Assembly: GCF_014650055.1 (NCBI RefSeq)
Contig: NZ_BMUF01000005.1
Coordinates: 433,330 to 497,329, forward strand
Source of the DNA: Streptomyces malachitofuscus
GTDB taxonomy: Bacteria; Actinomycetota; Actinomycetes; Streptomycetales; Streptomycetaceae
DNA: 64,000 bases
Direction: 5' to 3'
The notes beneath the pieces were generated by a model. It was given only the letters and a program-made list of their open reading frames with translations, was not told where the DNA came from and did not search any database. Positions 25,448-34,371 of this stretch are shown piece by piece (position 1 is the stretch's first letter; each line of letters begins with the position of its first letter). The position numbers were made by a program, and so were the translations under genes.

Positions 25448-27013
25448 ATGAAGTCGCTCGGCCACTGGCTCGCCTCCCCGTGGCGCCGCTCGACCGCCGC
25501 CGCGGTCGTGGGCGCCCTGCCCGTCCTGGCGTTTCCCGCACCGTCCCTGTGGTGGTTCGCCTACGTCGCCCTCGTCCCCTGGATCCTGCTGGTCCGTACC
25601 GCTCCGACGGGCAGGCGGGCGGCCTTCGACGGCTGGTGGGGCGGGTTCGGCTTCATGCTGGCCATGCACCACTGGCTGCTGCCTAACCTGCACGTGTTCA
25701 CGTTCGTCATCGCCGCCCTGCTCGGCGCGCTGTGGGCGCCGTGGGGGTGGCTGGTGCGGCGGCTGCTGGGCGGAGTGCCCTCGCGGGGAAGGGTCGCCGC
25801 CGCGCTCGTCGTGGTGCCCTCGGGATGGCTGGCGATCGAGCTGGTGCGTTCCTGGCAGGGCCTCGGCGGGCCCTGGGGTGTGCTCGGTGCGAGCCAGTGG
25901 GAGGTGGGGGCCGCGCTGCGGCTCGTGTCGGTGGGCGGAGTGTGGCTGACGAGCTTCCTGATCGTGGCCCTGAACGTCGCCGTGGCCGTGCTGACCGCGG
26001 TCCGGCAGGCCAGGGTGCCCGCCATCGCCGGGCTGGTCGCCGCGGCCGCGGCCACCTCCGCCGCCTGGCTATGGGCACCGCGCCCGGACACCTACGACCG
26101 GACCCGTATCGCGCTCGTTCAGCCGGGAGTGGTGTCCGGGCCCGACAGCGCCGACCGCCGCTTCGACCGCGAGGAGCGGCTCACGCGCGAGCTGGCAGGC
26201 CAGGACATCGGCCTGATCGTCTGGGGCGAGAGCAGCGTCGGCTTCGACCTCGGGGACCGGCCCGACCTCGCGCGGCGGCTGACCGCGCTGTCCCGGGAGA
26301 CGGGCGCGCGGATCCTGGTCAACGTGGACGCGCGGCGCTCGGACAAGCCCGGTATCTACAAGAGCTCGGTGCTGATCGGCCCGGACGGCCCGACCGGCGA
26401 CCGGTACGACAAGATGCGGCTGGTCCCGTTCGGCGAGTACATCCCGGCCCGCTCCCTGCTGGGCTGGGCGACCTCCGTCGGCGAGGCGGCCGGCGAGGAC
26501 CGCAGGAAGGGGTCCGAGCAGGTGGTGATGGACGCGGGGAACGGGCTGCGGATCGGTCCCATGGTGTGCTTCGAGTCGGCGTTCCCCGACATGAGCAGGC
26601 ATCTCGCGCAGGACGGCGCCGATGTGCTGCTCGCCCAGTCCTCCACGTCGACGTTCCAGCAGAGCTGGGCGCCCGGGCAGCACGCCTCGCTGGCCGCGCT
26701 GCGCGCCGCGGAGACCGGCCGGCCCATGGTGCACGCCACCCTGACGGGCGTCTCCGCCGTGTACGGCCCGGACGGCGGACGCGTCGGTCCCCGGCTCGGC
26801 ACGGACACCGCCGCCGCCCAGGTGTACGAGGTGCCGCTCGCGCACGGCACCACGCTCTACGTCCGCTTCGGCGACTGGCCGCTGCACGCGGCGCTGCTGA
26901 TCCTCGCCGCCTGGGGCGTCACCGGGGTGGTGCGGTTCAGGCGGGGCGCTCGTGAATCGCTCGAACCACCCGCTCGCACAGCTCATGGGTCGCCAGGGCG
27001 TCCCGGGCGCTGA
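25448..27013 (+). CDS. lnt: Apolipoprotein N-acyltransferase
   Basis: A 521-residue inner-membrane enzyme that adds the third acyl chain to the N-terminal cysteine of lipoproteins. Several hydrophobic segments (about 15-205) precede a nitrilase domain whose catalytic triad is visible as E261 (WGESSVG), K322 (YDKMRLVPFGEY) and C374 (MVCFESAFPD). GGGAGG lies just before the ATG. The 3' end overlaps the convergent oxidoreductase gene by about 77 bases, so the last 25 or so residues (after VRFRRGARES) are unlikely to be conserved. Lipoproteins elsewhere in the window would be substrates. Confidence 0.93.
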   Translation: MKSLGHWLASPWRRSTAAAVVGALPVLAFPAPSLWWFAYVALVPWILLVRTAPTGRRAAFDGWWGGFGFMLAMHHWLLPNLHVFTFVIAALLGALWAPWGWLVRRLLGGVPSRGRVAAALVVVPSGWLAIELVRSWQGLGGPWGVLGASQWEVGAALRLVSVGGVWLTSFLIVALNVAVAVLTAVRQARVPAIAGLVAAAAATSAAWLWAPRPDTYDRTRIALVQPGVVSGPDSADRRFDREERLTRELAGQDIGLIVWGESSVGFDLGDRPDLARRLTALSRETGARILVNVDARRSDKPGIYKSSVLIGPDGPTGDRYDKMRLVPFGEYIPARSLLGWATSVGEAAGEDRRKGSEQVVMDAGNGLRIGPMVCFESAFPDMSRHLAQDGADVLLAQSSTSTFQQSWAPGQHASLAALRAAETGRPMVHATLTGVSAVYGPDGGRVGPRLGTDTAAAQVYEVPLAHGTTLYVRFGDWPLHAALLILAAWGVTGVVRFRRGARESLEPPARTAHGSPGRPGR

Positions 27014-27842
27014 GCACCTTGCCCGCGCGCACCGCGTCGAGGAAGGCGAGCACCACCTGCTCGATGCCGCGCTGCCGTGCCACCGGCACCCAGTCCCCGC
27101 GCCGTCGCACGGTCGGCTGGCCCTTGTGGTCGATCACCTCGGCGAGGTTGACCACCTGACGCTTGGTGTCCTGCCCGGAGACCTCCAGGATCTCCTCCGC
27201 CGAGCCGCTGAGCCGGTTCATCACGCCGAGCGCGGTGAAGCCCTCCCCGGAGAGCTGGAGCACCACATGGTGCAGCAGCCCGTCCTCGGTGCGGGCGCGC
27301 ACGGTCACGTCGTCGACCGGGCCGGGCACCAGGAAGCGCAGGGTGTCCACGACGTGGATGAAGTCGTCGAGGATCATGGTGCGCGGTTCCTCCGGCAGCC
27401 CGATCCGGTTCTTCTGCATGAGGATCAGCTCACGCGGGTGGTCGGCGCACTGCGCGTAACCGGGGGCGTAGCGCCGGTTGAAGCCGACGGCGAGGCTCGT
27501 GCCCCGGTCCTCGGCGAGCGTCACCAGCCGCTCGGAGTCGGCGAGTTCGTAGGCGAGCGGCTTGTCGACGTAGGTCGGCACGCCCGCCTCGAGGAGCCGG
27601 GTCACGATCTCGGGGTGGACCTGGGTGGGCGCGTGCACGAAGGCGGCGTCGAGGTCCTGGGCGAGCAGGGAGTCCAGGTCCGCGTGGCGCCGGCCGGCCG
27701 GGAGGTGGAGGCCGTCGGCGACCCGTTCGAGGGTCGCGGGAGTGCGGGTCTGCAGGTGGAGGTCCACTCCGGGCAGGGTGGCGAGCACCGGAAGGTAGGC
27801 CTTCTGCGCGATGTCGCCGAGTCCGATACAGCCGACCTTCAC
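26937..27842 (-). CDS. Gfo/Idh/MocA-family oxidoreductase
   Basis: A 301-residue NAD(P)-dependent oxidoreductase. The N-terminal Rossmann motif VGCIGLGDIAQKAYLP and the catalytic-lysine signature DKPLAY (93-98, the family's EKP position) are present, with the substrate-binding beta-sheet domain after residue 120. These enzymes act on sugars, inositols or similar polyols. GTG 27842 is chosen because AGGAGA precedes it by seven bases. It lies 13 bases downstream of the flavin monooxygenase gene, so the two form an operon that is probably TetR-controlled. Confidence 0.88.
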   Translation of the reverse strand: MKVGCIGLGDIAQKAYLPVLATLPGVDLHLQTRTPATLERVADGLHLPAGRRHADLDSLLAQDLDAAFVHAPTQVHPEIVTRLLEAGVPTYVDKPLAYELADSERLVTLAEDRGTSLAVGFNRRYAPGYAQCADHPRELILMQKNRIGLPEEPRTMILDDFIHVVDTLRFLVPGPVDDVTVRARTEDGLLHHVVLQLSGEGFTALGVMNRLSGSAEEILEVSGQDTKRQVVNLAEVIDHKGQPTVRRRGDWVPVARQRGIEQVVLAFLDAVRAGKVLSARDALATHELCERVVRAIHERPA

Positions 27843-27855
27843 GGGGTGTTCTCCT

Positions 27856-29043
27856 CTAGCCCTTGCCTGCCCTGGTCCGGGAAGCATACGGCTGTTGCGG
27901 CGGGCGCCAGTCGGCGATCCCGTCGAAGCCGCGCAGGAGCAGCGTGGGAGCGGCCTTCGACACCGCCGCGAGCGCGTTGTCGCGGACGGCGATGCCGACG
28001 CGGCCGGTCATCATGTTGAGGCGGGCCGTCCGCACCGCCCTGCGGGTGATCGCGGTGGTGCGCGGCAGCCGGGCCGCGGTGTAGGCGGGCAGGTCGTCGA
28101 CGTGGTGGGCGAGGGTCACGGCGTCCTCGACGGCCTGGTTGCCGCCCTGGCCGAGGGTGGGCGGCATGGCGTGCGCGGCGTCGCCGACCAGGGCCGTCCT
28201 GCCGTGGTGGTGGGCGGGCAGCGGCTCGGCGATGTGGTGGACGTCGTGACGGAGCACGTCCTCGGGGCGGGCCGCGGCCAGTACCTCGGGCACCGGGGTG
28301 TGCCAGTCGCCGTAGAGCCGCAGCAGTTCGGCCCGCTCGTCCGGGGCGCGCTCCCCCGCGGGTGCCAGGGCGGCGGCGTAGGCGTAGACCCTGCCGTCCT
28401 TGAGCGGGTGCGTGCCCCAGATGCGGCCCGGCCCCCATGTCTCGTGCGAGGCGAACTCCACACCGGGCAGCGGGATCACCACCCGCCAGGTGGTGAAGCC
28501 CGAGTACACGGTCCCGGGATGACCGGGGAACAGGACGCGGCGGACGGCGGAGTGGATGCCGTCCGCGGCCACCACCAGGTCGGCCTCGAGGTCGCCGTCG
28601 GGGGTGCCGACACGCGCGGGCCGGCCCGGGTCGCCCGGGACGCCGGGGTCGAGGAGACGGGCGGCGGTGGCCGTGCGGACAGCGCCGGCCGGGAGCCGGG
28701 CCGCGAGGTGGTCGACGAGGGTGGCGCGGTGGAGCAGGACGAGGGGTCCGCCGAAGCGTTCGGCCGTGGCGGCGGCATCGGTCCGGGACAGCCACCGTCC
28801 GCCCGGCGCGCGCAGCCCTCCGTCGCCCTGCCAGGCCGACAGGGCGCGGATGTCGTCGCCCAGCCCGATGACGTCCAGCCCGCGCAGCGCGTTGGGCGAC
28901 AGGGAGATGGCCGCGCCGACCGGTTCCAGGGAGCCGGCGCGCTCCAGCACCGTGACCCGCACACCGCGCTGGGACAGGGCGACGGCGGTGGTCAGGCCGC
29001 CGATTCCGCCGCCGATCACGATCGCCCGTTCGACCTCTGCCAT
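27856..29043 (-). CDS. FAD-dependent monooxygenase (aromatic hydroxylase type)
   Basis: A 395-residue flavoprotein monooxygenase. FAD motifs are intact: GGGIGG (11-16), then ADGIHSAVR (DG motif) and GDAAHAMPPTLGQGGNQAVE near residue 285. It resembles salicylate/6-hydroxynicotinate-type hydroxylases; the substrate is unknown. GAGGAGGAGCC precedes the ATG. It is the first gene of an operon with a Gfo/Idh oxidoreductase. It is divergent from a TetR regulator across a spacer with two matching palindromes. Confidence 0.9.
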   Translation of the reverse strand: MAEVERAIVIGGGIGGLTTAVALSQRGVRVTVLERAGSLEPVGAAISLSPNALRGLDVIGLGDDIRALSAWQGDGGLRAPGGRWLSRTDAAATAERFGGPLVLLHRATLVDHLAARLPAGAVRTATAARLLDPGVPGDPGRPARVGTPDGDLEADLVVAADGIHSAVRRVLFPGHPGTVYSGFTTWRVVIPLPGVEFASHETWGPGRIWGTHPLKDGRVYAYAAALAPAGERAPDERAELLRLYGDWHTPVPEVLAAARPEDVLRHDVHHIAEPLPAHHHGRTALVGDAAHAMPPTLGQGGNQAVEDAVTLAHHVDDLPAYTAARLPRTTAITRRAVRTARLNMMTGRVGIAVRDNALAAVSKAAPTLLLRGFDGIADWRPPQQPYASRTRAGKG

Positions 29044-29077
29044 GGCTCCTCCTCGTGGATCGGATCCGCTCCCGCGA

Positions 29078-29125
29078 CACTACATCTGTAGTGAACACTC
29101 GTCTCCACCGTACTACAGCCGTAGT
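29078..29125. promoter_or_regulatory. Paired TetR-type operators (two CACTACA/TGTAGTG palindromes)
   Basis: CACTACATCTGTAGTG (29078-29093) is a perfect palindrome. TACTACAGCCGTAGTG (29110-29125 region) matches the same pattern, with its centre 33 bases away, about three helical turns. Both lie in the monooxygenase/TetR spacer, so they are very likely the operators of this TetR protein. Confidence 0.75.
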
Positions 29126-29146
29126 GCGGCGGGTAGTTTGACCTCC

Positions 29147-29749
29147 ATGTCCGTACGCACCGCAGGCGCCTTCCGTGCCGATCTCATCGCCGACACCGCC
29201 CTCGCCCTGCTCGCCGAGCGCGGAATGCGCGGACTGACCCACCGGGCGGTCGACGAGGCGGCCGGGCTCCCCCAGGGATCCACGTCGAACCTGGCGCGCA
29301 CCCGGCAGGCGCTGCTGGAGCTCGCGGTGCGACGGCTCGCCGAGCGGGAGGCACGGGTCCTCGCGCTGCACGAGATGCCCGATCCGCGGGCCGGCGCCGC
29401 CTCCCTGCTGGACGCCCTGGCCCTGGCCACCCACCGCGCGCTCACGGGGAACCGGGCACTGACCCTCGCCCGCTACGAACTGGCCCTGGAGGCCACCCGC
29501 CGGCCCGAACTGCGGGCGCACTTCGACGCGGCCGGCGCCCGCTTCCGCGATCAGCTGACCGCCCTCGTCACCGGGCTCGGCTCCACGGACCCCGAGCGCC
29601 ATTCGCTGTCCCTGATCGCCTGGGCGGACGGCCTGATGTTCTCCTGTGTGGCCGGTTCCTTCAGCGCGCGCGTACCGAGCCTCGCGGAGGTCCGCGCGGA
29701 CCTGGGGGAACTGCTGGCCGGAATGATCGGCGCGGAAAAGCCCTGGTGA
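29147..29749 (+). CDS. TetR-family repressor
   Basis: A 200-residue regulator. The helix-turn-helix is at about residues 20-55 (GMRGLTHRAVDEAAGLPQGS). The ligand-binding C-terminal domain follows (TetR_C_6-like, with a long ALTLARYELALEATRRPELR helix). A TAGTTT box seven bases before the ATG suggests a leaderless transcript. Two palindromes in the spacer to the divergent monooxygenase operon are probable binding sites, giving autoregulation and control of that operon. The inducer is presumably the substrate of the flavin enzyme. Confidence 0.88.
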   Translation: MSVRTAGAFRADLIADTALALLAERGMRGLTHRAVDEAAGLPQGSTSNLARTRQALLELAVRRLAEREARVLALHEMPDPRAGAASLLDALALATHRALTGNRALTLARYELALEATRRPELRAHFDAAGARFRDQLTALVTGLGSTDPERHSLSLIAWADGLMFSCVAGSFSARVPSLAEVRADLGELLAGMIGAEKPW

Positions 29750-29779
29750 AGGGGTTGCGCTCCGGGCCAGGATGGCGGC

Positions 29780-30292
29780 ATGACGATCGAGCGCACCGAG
29801 CCCGCAGTCGACGCCGACGAACGCACCATGCTGGAAGGGTTTCTCGACTACCACCGCAGCACCCTCGCCCGGAAGTGCGAAGGGCTGACCGACGAACAGT
29901 TGCGCACCGCGTCGGTGCCGCCCTCGGAGCTGTCCCTGATGGGTCTGGTACGGCACATGTCGGAGGTGGAGCGGAGCTGGTTCCGCAGGGTGCTCGCGGG
30001 CGAGGACGCGGGGCCCCTGTACTACAGCGAGGCCGACCGGGACGGCGACTTCCACACGACCGAGGCGGACACCTGGCAGGAGGCGCACGCCACCTGGCAG
30101 GCCGAGATGGAGGCCGCCCGGCGCAACGCGGCCGGCTTCGCCCTGGACGATCCGTCCCGGGGCCGCAGCAGGTTCAGCGACGATCCGCCCAGCCTGCGCT
30201 GGATCTACACCCATATGATCGAGGAGTACGCGCGGCACAACGGTCACGCCGACCTGATCCGCGAGCGGCTGGACGGCGCCACCGGCGAGTGA
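29780..30292 (+). CDS. DinB-like (DUF664) four-helix-bundle protein
   Basis: A 170-residue DinB/DUF664 superfamily member. Histidines at the expected metal positions appear in LVRHMSEVERSWFRR and in the paired THMIEEYARHNGHADLI segment. In this superfamily such a three-His site binds divalent metal, and related enzymes use mycothiol or bacillithiol. The function here is unassigned; a mycothiol-dependent transferase is possible in an actinomycete. It lies 30 bases after the TetR gene and may be co-transcribed. Confidence 0.85.
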   Translation: MTIERTEPAVDADERTMLEGFLDYHRSTLARKCEGLTDEQLRTASVPPSELSLMGLVRHMSEVERSWFRRVLAGEDAGPLYYSEADRDGDFHTTEADTWQEAHATWQAEMEAARRNAAGFALDDPSRGRSRFSDDPPSLRWIYTHMIEEYARHNGHADLIRERLDGATGE

Positions 30293-30404
30293 CGTCACCC
30301 CCCGCGCCGCCGGGGCGCCCGTACGGGGCGGGAGATCACCCGTGCGGGGCATGCTGCGCCTGTCCGCCCTCCCCCGGGCGGCCGGAGCCAGCAGAGTGGC
30401 GCGG

Positions 30405-30881
30405 GTGCAACGAACGACGACCACAGCAACGCTTCTGGTGACCGTGGCGGTCTCCGCCCTCTCGGGCTGTGTGACGGTCCAGCGTCCCCTCGCCCCCGGC
30501 CCGGCGACGGCACCGCCCCAGCGGATCGGGCCGGGCCCGGACGGGCGGAACGAGACGCAGGTCGTGCAGGCACCGGCGCGCGAGGCCCTGGAGATGGTCG
30601 GCCCCTCCCGGCCTCCGAAGAAGCCGGCGTCGCCCTCGCACCGCGCCGCGCCGACAACCCCGCCGGAGCGGAGCACCCCCTCCGAGGGCCGGACGCTTCC
30701 GGCCCGTCCCGAGCCGGACGGGCGCGTGCCGTCCCGGCCGCCGAAGGACCTCCCCGACGTCGGAGGGCCGGCGAAGGGCTCCTCGGACAGGCCCGACCTC
30801 TGTGCGCTGGGCCGGGAGTACGGCGGCTGGCACGCGGACAGCCCGGAGGCGGCCATCTGCCGGGACACCTACGGCCGCTGA
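30405..30881 (+). CDS. Putative lipoprotein, proline-rich, function unknown
   Basis: A 158-residue secreted lipoprotein. The signal peptide (QRTTTTATLLVTVAVSALSGC) ends in the lipobox LSGC, with Cys22 as the acylation site. A long Pro/Arg/Ser-rich linker follows and a short C-terminal domain with two cysteines (DLCALGREYGGWHADSPEAA then ICRDTYGR) is the only ordered-looking part. GTG 30405 is chosen because it gives a normal-length signal; earlier ATGs (30342, 30351) add an unlikely Arg-rich stretch. I do not recognise the family beyond this. Confidence 0.65.
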   Translation: MQRTTTTATLLVTVAVSALSGCVTVQRPLAPGPATAPPQRIGPGPDGRNETQVVQAPAREALEMVGPSRPPKKPASPSHRAAPTTPPERSTPSEGRTLPARPEPDGRVPSRPPKDLPDVGGPAKGSSDRPDLCALGREYGGWHADSPEAAICRDTYGR

Positions 30882-31065
30882 ACGACGCGCTTCGGCACGG
30901 ACGGGGAAAGCGGTGCGCCCGGCTCCCCGGGGCTGTCCGGCCCCGCCCGCCCCTCGTCCGGAGGGCAGGAGCCGCGCTGTCCGGTGCGTGCGGTCGCACG
31001 GCCCCGGAAGTCCAAGGGGCGGAGTAGGCGCAGGCTTCGGCAACGCGGCGAGCCCGCGCGCCAGG

Positions 31066-31095
31066 CGTCGCGGGGCGGGCCGTCGCGGGGCGGGC
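31066..31095. repeat. Two-copy 15-base tandem repeat
   Basis: CGTCGCGGGGCGGGC occurs twice head to tail in the 234-base spacer between convergent genes. No gene is seen in this spacer. Confidence 0.6.
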
Positions 31096-31115
31096 GGGAA
31101 GGGCTGGGCGGGCCC

Positions 31116-31631
31116 CTAGAGACGCTGTCCCGGTGGCCCCCAGCCGCCGGGGGCCCCGTCATCGCCCAGCCGGATCTCCAGCCGACGGATGGCGGCCCGG
31201 ACGCCCTCGCCGTAGCGGTCGTCGGCGAGGGTGCGGGCCGCGCCGCGAGCCCGGCGGAGGTGTGCGCGGGCGTCGTCGGGGCGGCCGAGGCGGGCGTAGT
31301 CGTCGGCCAGGCCGAGGTGCAGCGAAGGGTAGAGGGCGCGCACCGCGAGGGAGCCCTCGTAGGCGTCGGACCGGTCGTCCGCGACCTCCTCGGCCGCCGT
31401 CAGCGCCCGCAGGTCCCAGGCCAGTTCGTGCTCGGGGTCGTCCTGGGTATCGGCGAGGTAGTGGGCGAGTGTGCAGCGGTGCAGGGGATCGCCGTGCTCG
31501 CCGATCTCCGCCCACAGGCCGAGGAACCGGTGCCGGGCCTCCTCGCGGTCCCCCGCGTGGTGCAGCATCACGACCTGACCGATCCGTGTCAGCACGGCGT
31601 CCGGCGCCGCCTGCCCCTGTCGCTCCGCCAC
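31116..31631 (-). CDS. TPR-like protein, function unknown
   Basis: A 171-residue, entirely helical-looking protein. Helical pairs resembling tetratricopeptide repeats include HHAGDREEARHRFLGLWAEI, HRCTLAHYLADTQDDPEHEL and LHLGLADDYARLGRPDDARA. The GTG at 31631 has GGAGGAC six bases upstream. It is next to, and on the same strand as, the uracil-DNA glycosylase gene (146-base gap). A protein-protein interaction role is likely; no partner is identifiable from the sequence. Confidence 0.75.
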   Translation of the reverse strand: MAERQGQAAPDAVLTRIGQVVMLHHAGDREEARHRFLGLWAEIGEHGDPLHRCTLAHYLADTQDDPEHELAWDLRALTAAEEVADDRSDAYEGSLAVRALYPSLHLGLADDYARLGRPDDARAHLRRARGAARTLADDRYGEGVRAAIRRLEIRLGDDGAPGGWGPPGQRL

Positions 31632-31777
31632 CCTGTCCTCCGCACCGCTCGCCGGCTGTCGTCCCCCGACGCTAACCGCGGGCCGGGGCGACAGCGGACA
31701 GGCCGCTCCGTGACACGTCGAGCGGGCCGGGTGCGGCGCCGACGCGACCGTCCGCACCCGGCACGGCCTCGGCGGTG

Positions 31778-32461
31778 TCAGCCCACGTTCGGGACGGTCC
31801 AGTCGATCGGCGCGTGGCCCTGCGCGGCCACCGCCTCGTTGATCTGCGTGAACGGACGGGATCCGAAGAACTTCTTCGCCGACAGCGGCGAGGGATGCGC
31901 CCCCTTGACCACCACATGCCGGCTCTCGTCGATCAGCGGCAGCTTCTTCTGCGCGTAGTTGCCCCACAGCACGAAGACCGCCGGGTCGGGCCGGTTGGCC
32001 ACCGCGCGGATCACCGCGTCGGTGAACAGCTCCCAGCCGCGCCCCTTGTGCGAGTTGGCCTCCCCCGCGCGGACCGTGAGCACCGCGTTGAGCAGGAGCA
32101 CGCCCTGCCGGGCCCACGGCATCAGATAGCCGTTGTCCGGGATGGGCGTGCCCAGTTCCGCGTGCATCTCCTTGTAGATGTTGCGCAGCGACGGGGGGAC
32201 CTTCACGCCGGGCCGCACCGAGAAGCACAGTCCGTGCCCCTGCCCCTCGCCGTGGTAGGGGTCCTGGCCGAGGACCAGGACCTTCACCTCGTCGTACGGC
32301 GTGGCCTCCAGCGCCGCGAAGACCTCCTCGCGGGGCGGGTACACGGGACCGTTCGCCCGCTCCTCCTCGACGAACTCGGTCAGCTCCTTGAAGTAGGGCT
32401 GCTGCAGCTCGTCGCCCAGAACCCCGCGCCAGGACTCGGGCAGCATGGCGATGTCGGTCAC
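31778..32461 (-). CDS. ung: Uracil-DNA glycosylase (family 1)
   Basis: A 227-residue base-excision repair enzyme that removes uracil from DNA in the cytosol. Diagnostic motifs are the water-activating Asp in GQDPYHG (D67), LLLNAVLTV, LWGNYAQKK and the DNA-intercalating loop HPSPLS near residue 190. The length is normal. GTG 32461 has AAGGA seven bases upstream; an internal ATG at 32446 is a less likely start. Confidence 0.97.
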   Translation of the reverse strand: MTDIAMLPESWRGVLGDELQQPYFKELTEFVEEERANGPVYPPREEVFAALEATPYDEVKVLVLGQDPYHGEGQGHGLCFSVRPGVKVPPSLRNIYKEMHAELGTPIPDNGYLMPWARQGVLLLNAVLTVRAGEANSHKGRGWELFTDAVIRAVANRPDPAVFVLWGNYAQKKLPLIDESRHVVVKGAHPSPLSAKKFFGSRPFTQINEAVAAQGHAPIDWTVPNVG

Positions 32462-32550
32462 GTCAATGTCCTTACGTGTGCGGTCGCTTCCAGGTCATTG
32501 AACCTACAGGCGACCACTGACAACCGCCCCGCGGACGGCCGTTCCCGGCG

Positions 32551-34137
32551 CTACCAGCTGGTCTTCCGGGACAGCTGCCACATCATCATGATCGTGGACG
32601 GGTCCAGCGCCCGCTCCGCGCCCGAGATGTCCCGGCTCGCCGCCACGTACTGCCGGCCCTGCCACAGCGGCAGCAGCCGCACGTCGTCGACGAGGATCTG
32701 CTGGGCCTCCTCGAACTGCTTCACCACGTTGCCGCGGTCGCTCTCCCGGCGGGAGCTGGGCAGCAGCTCGGTCGTGATCTTGGACGCCTCGTAGGGGGTG
32801 CCGAGCGCGTTCTGCTTGCCGACGAACGGCGCGATGAAGTTGTCCGCGTCCGGGAAGTCGGGGAACCAGCCACGCCCGAACACCGGGTACTGACCCTTCT
32901 GGTAGCCCTCGACGTACGTCTTCCAGGGGCGGCTCTTGAGGGTGATGTCGAACAGCTTCGACGCTTCCAGCTGACGCTCGAGCTCCTTGAACTCCAGCGC
33001 GGTCTCGGAGCCGTAGCGGTCCGTGGTGTACCAGAGGGTGAGGGGGACCGGCTCGGTGATGCCCGCGTCGGTGAGGATCTCCCGGGCCTTGTCGACGCTG
33101 GGCTCGCCGTAGTCGTCGAAGAAGCCGGTGGTGTGCCCGGTGAGGCCCTTGGGGACCATGGAGTACAGCGGGTCGACGGTGTCCTTGTAGACCTTGTGCG
33201 CGATCGCCGCGCGGTCCACGACCTGGGCGACGGCCTGGCGCACCTCCTGCTTGCCGGCCCACGGGTCCTTCGGGTTGAACACCAGGTAGTTGATGTCCGT
33301 CCCGCTGCCCTCGACGAGCTGGATCTCCTCCTCCTTGGCGGCCCTGCCCTGGAACTCGATGACGTCGCTCGCGGCCAGTCCTCGGTAGGTCAGGTCGATC
33401 TGGTCGTTGCGCAGCGCCTTGACCATGGTGCCGGAGTCCTGGAAATAGCGGATGGTCACCGCGTTGTTCCGGCGGTCGGCGTAGCCCTTGTACCGGTCGT
33501 TGCGGACGAGTTCGGCCGTCTTGCCCTCGTCGTACGACTGCAGGGTGTAAGGGCCCGAACCGAGGACGCCGTTCTCCTCGCGCAGGGCGTCCGCCGGGTA
33601 GGCGTCGGGGTCGACGATCGACATGGCGGGCGTGGCGAGGACGAACGGGAAGGTGGCGTCCGGCTTGTTGAGGTAGAAGACGACCTCGCGCTCACTGGGT
33701 GCCTGCACCCGTTCGAGGCTGCCGAGCAGACCGGCGGGACCGCCGTTGACGTTGATCTCCCGGATCCGGTCGATGGAGTGCTTGACCGCCTTGGCGTCGA
33801 GCGTGCCGCCGTCGGAGAACTTCAGGCCCTCGCGCAGCTCGCAGCGGAACACCTGGTTGGAGCTGTCGGAGAACTCGCAGTTCTCCGCGGCGTCCGGCTG
33901 GGGCGTGGTGGCACCGACCGGGTAGCTCAGGAGGGTCTGGTAGATGTTGCGGAAGAGCTCCCAGGAGCTGTCCCAGGAGGCGGCAGGATCCAGCGTGCTG
34001 GGCGAGCTGGTGGTGCCCACGACTATCGGTCCTTCGTCGTCCGGGCTGTCGGACGACAGGACGCCGCATCCGGTTACCAGGGACGATATGGCCGCTACCG
34101 CCGCCACCCGCCGCAGGCATCGGTTCCGGTTGAACAC
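32551..34137 (-). CDS. Oligopeptide-type ABC transporter substrate-binding lipoprotein
   Basis: A 528-residue extracytoplasmic lipoprotein of the SBP_bac_5 (OppA/DppA) family. The signal peptide ends with the lipobox LVTGC (Cys24). Family landmarks are FRNIYQTLLSY, REGLKFSDGGTLDAKAVKHS and GSGPYTLQSYDEGKT. I prefer GTG 34137 because GAGGAG is seven bases away; GTG 34143 would sit directly on it. No permease or ATPase genes are adjacent, so it must use a transporter encoded elsewhere or act as a sensor. The ligand is unknown. Confidence 0.9.
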   Translation of the reverse strand: MFNRNRCLRRVAAVAAISSLVTGCGVLSSDSPDDEGPIVVGTTSSPSTLDPAASWDSSWELFRNIYQTLLSYPVGATTPQPDAAENCEFSDSSNQVFRCELREGLKFSDGGTLDAKAVKHSIDRIREINVNGGPAGLLGSLERVQAPSEREVVFYLNKPDATFPFVLATPAMSIVDPDAYPADALREENGVLGSGPYTLQSYDEGKTAELVRNDRYKGYADRRNNAVTIRYFQDSGTMVKALRNDQIDLTYRGLAASDVIEFQGRAAKEEEIQLVEGSGTDINYLVFNPKDPWAGKQEVRQAVAQVVDRAAIAHKVYKDTVDPLYSMVPKGLTGHTTGFFDDYGEPSVDKAREILTDAGITEPVPLTLWYTTDRYGSETALEFKELERQLEASKLFDITLKSRPWKTYVEGYQKGQYPVFGRGWFPDFPDADNFIAPFVGKQNALGTPYEASKITTELLPSSRRESDRGNVVKQFEEAQQILVDDVRLLPLWQGRQYVAASRDISGAERALDPSTIMMMWQLSRKTSW

Positions 34138-34275
34138 GCGCACGCTCCTCGATCTGCCATACCAAGGGTCGGCAGACCATACCGCAGTGACACCCCTGCT
34201 GACCCTCCTGTGTACAGCCCTTGAGATCGACTTCGCGATGACTACGTTGTCACCCGCCGTCGCGGCCCGGATACG

Positions 34276-34316
34276 CCGACACGGGCGCCGTTTTCGTCAA
34301 CGGACGCCCGTGTCGG
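34276..34316 (-). terminator. Hairpin terminator downstream of the SDR operon
   Basis: CCGACACGGGCG (34276-34287) and CGCCCGTGTCGG (34305-34316) form a perfect 12-base stem, and CCGTT/AACGG inside extends it. It lies 56 bases past the SDR stop on the minus strand. Confidence 0.75.
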
Positions 34317-34343
34317 GAGAGTCCCGCGCGGGCCCGCGCGGCC

Positions 34344-34371
34344 CGCGCTCGCACGCGCGCGGGCGAGCGCG
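34344..34371 (-). terminator. Second hairpin abutting the SDR stop
   Basis: CGCGCTCGC (34344-34352) pairs with GCGAGCGCG (34363-34371) and begins directly after the SDR stop codon. Together with the next hairpin it makes a double terminator. Confidence 0.55.
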
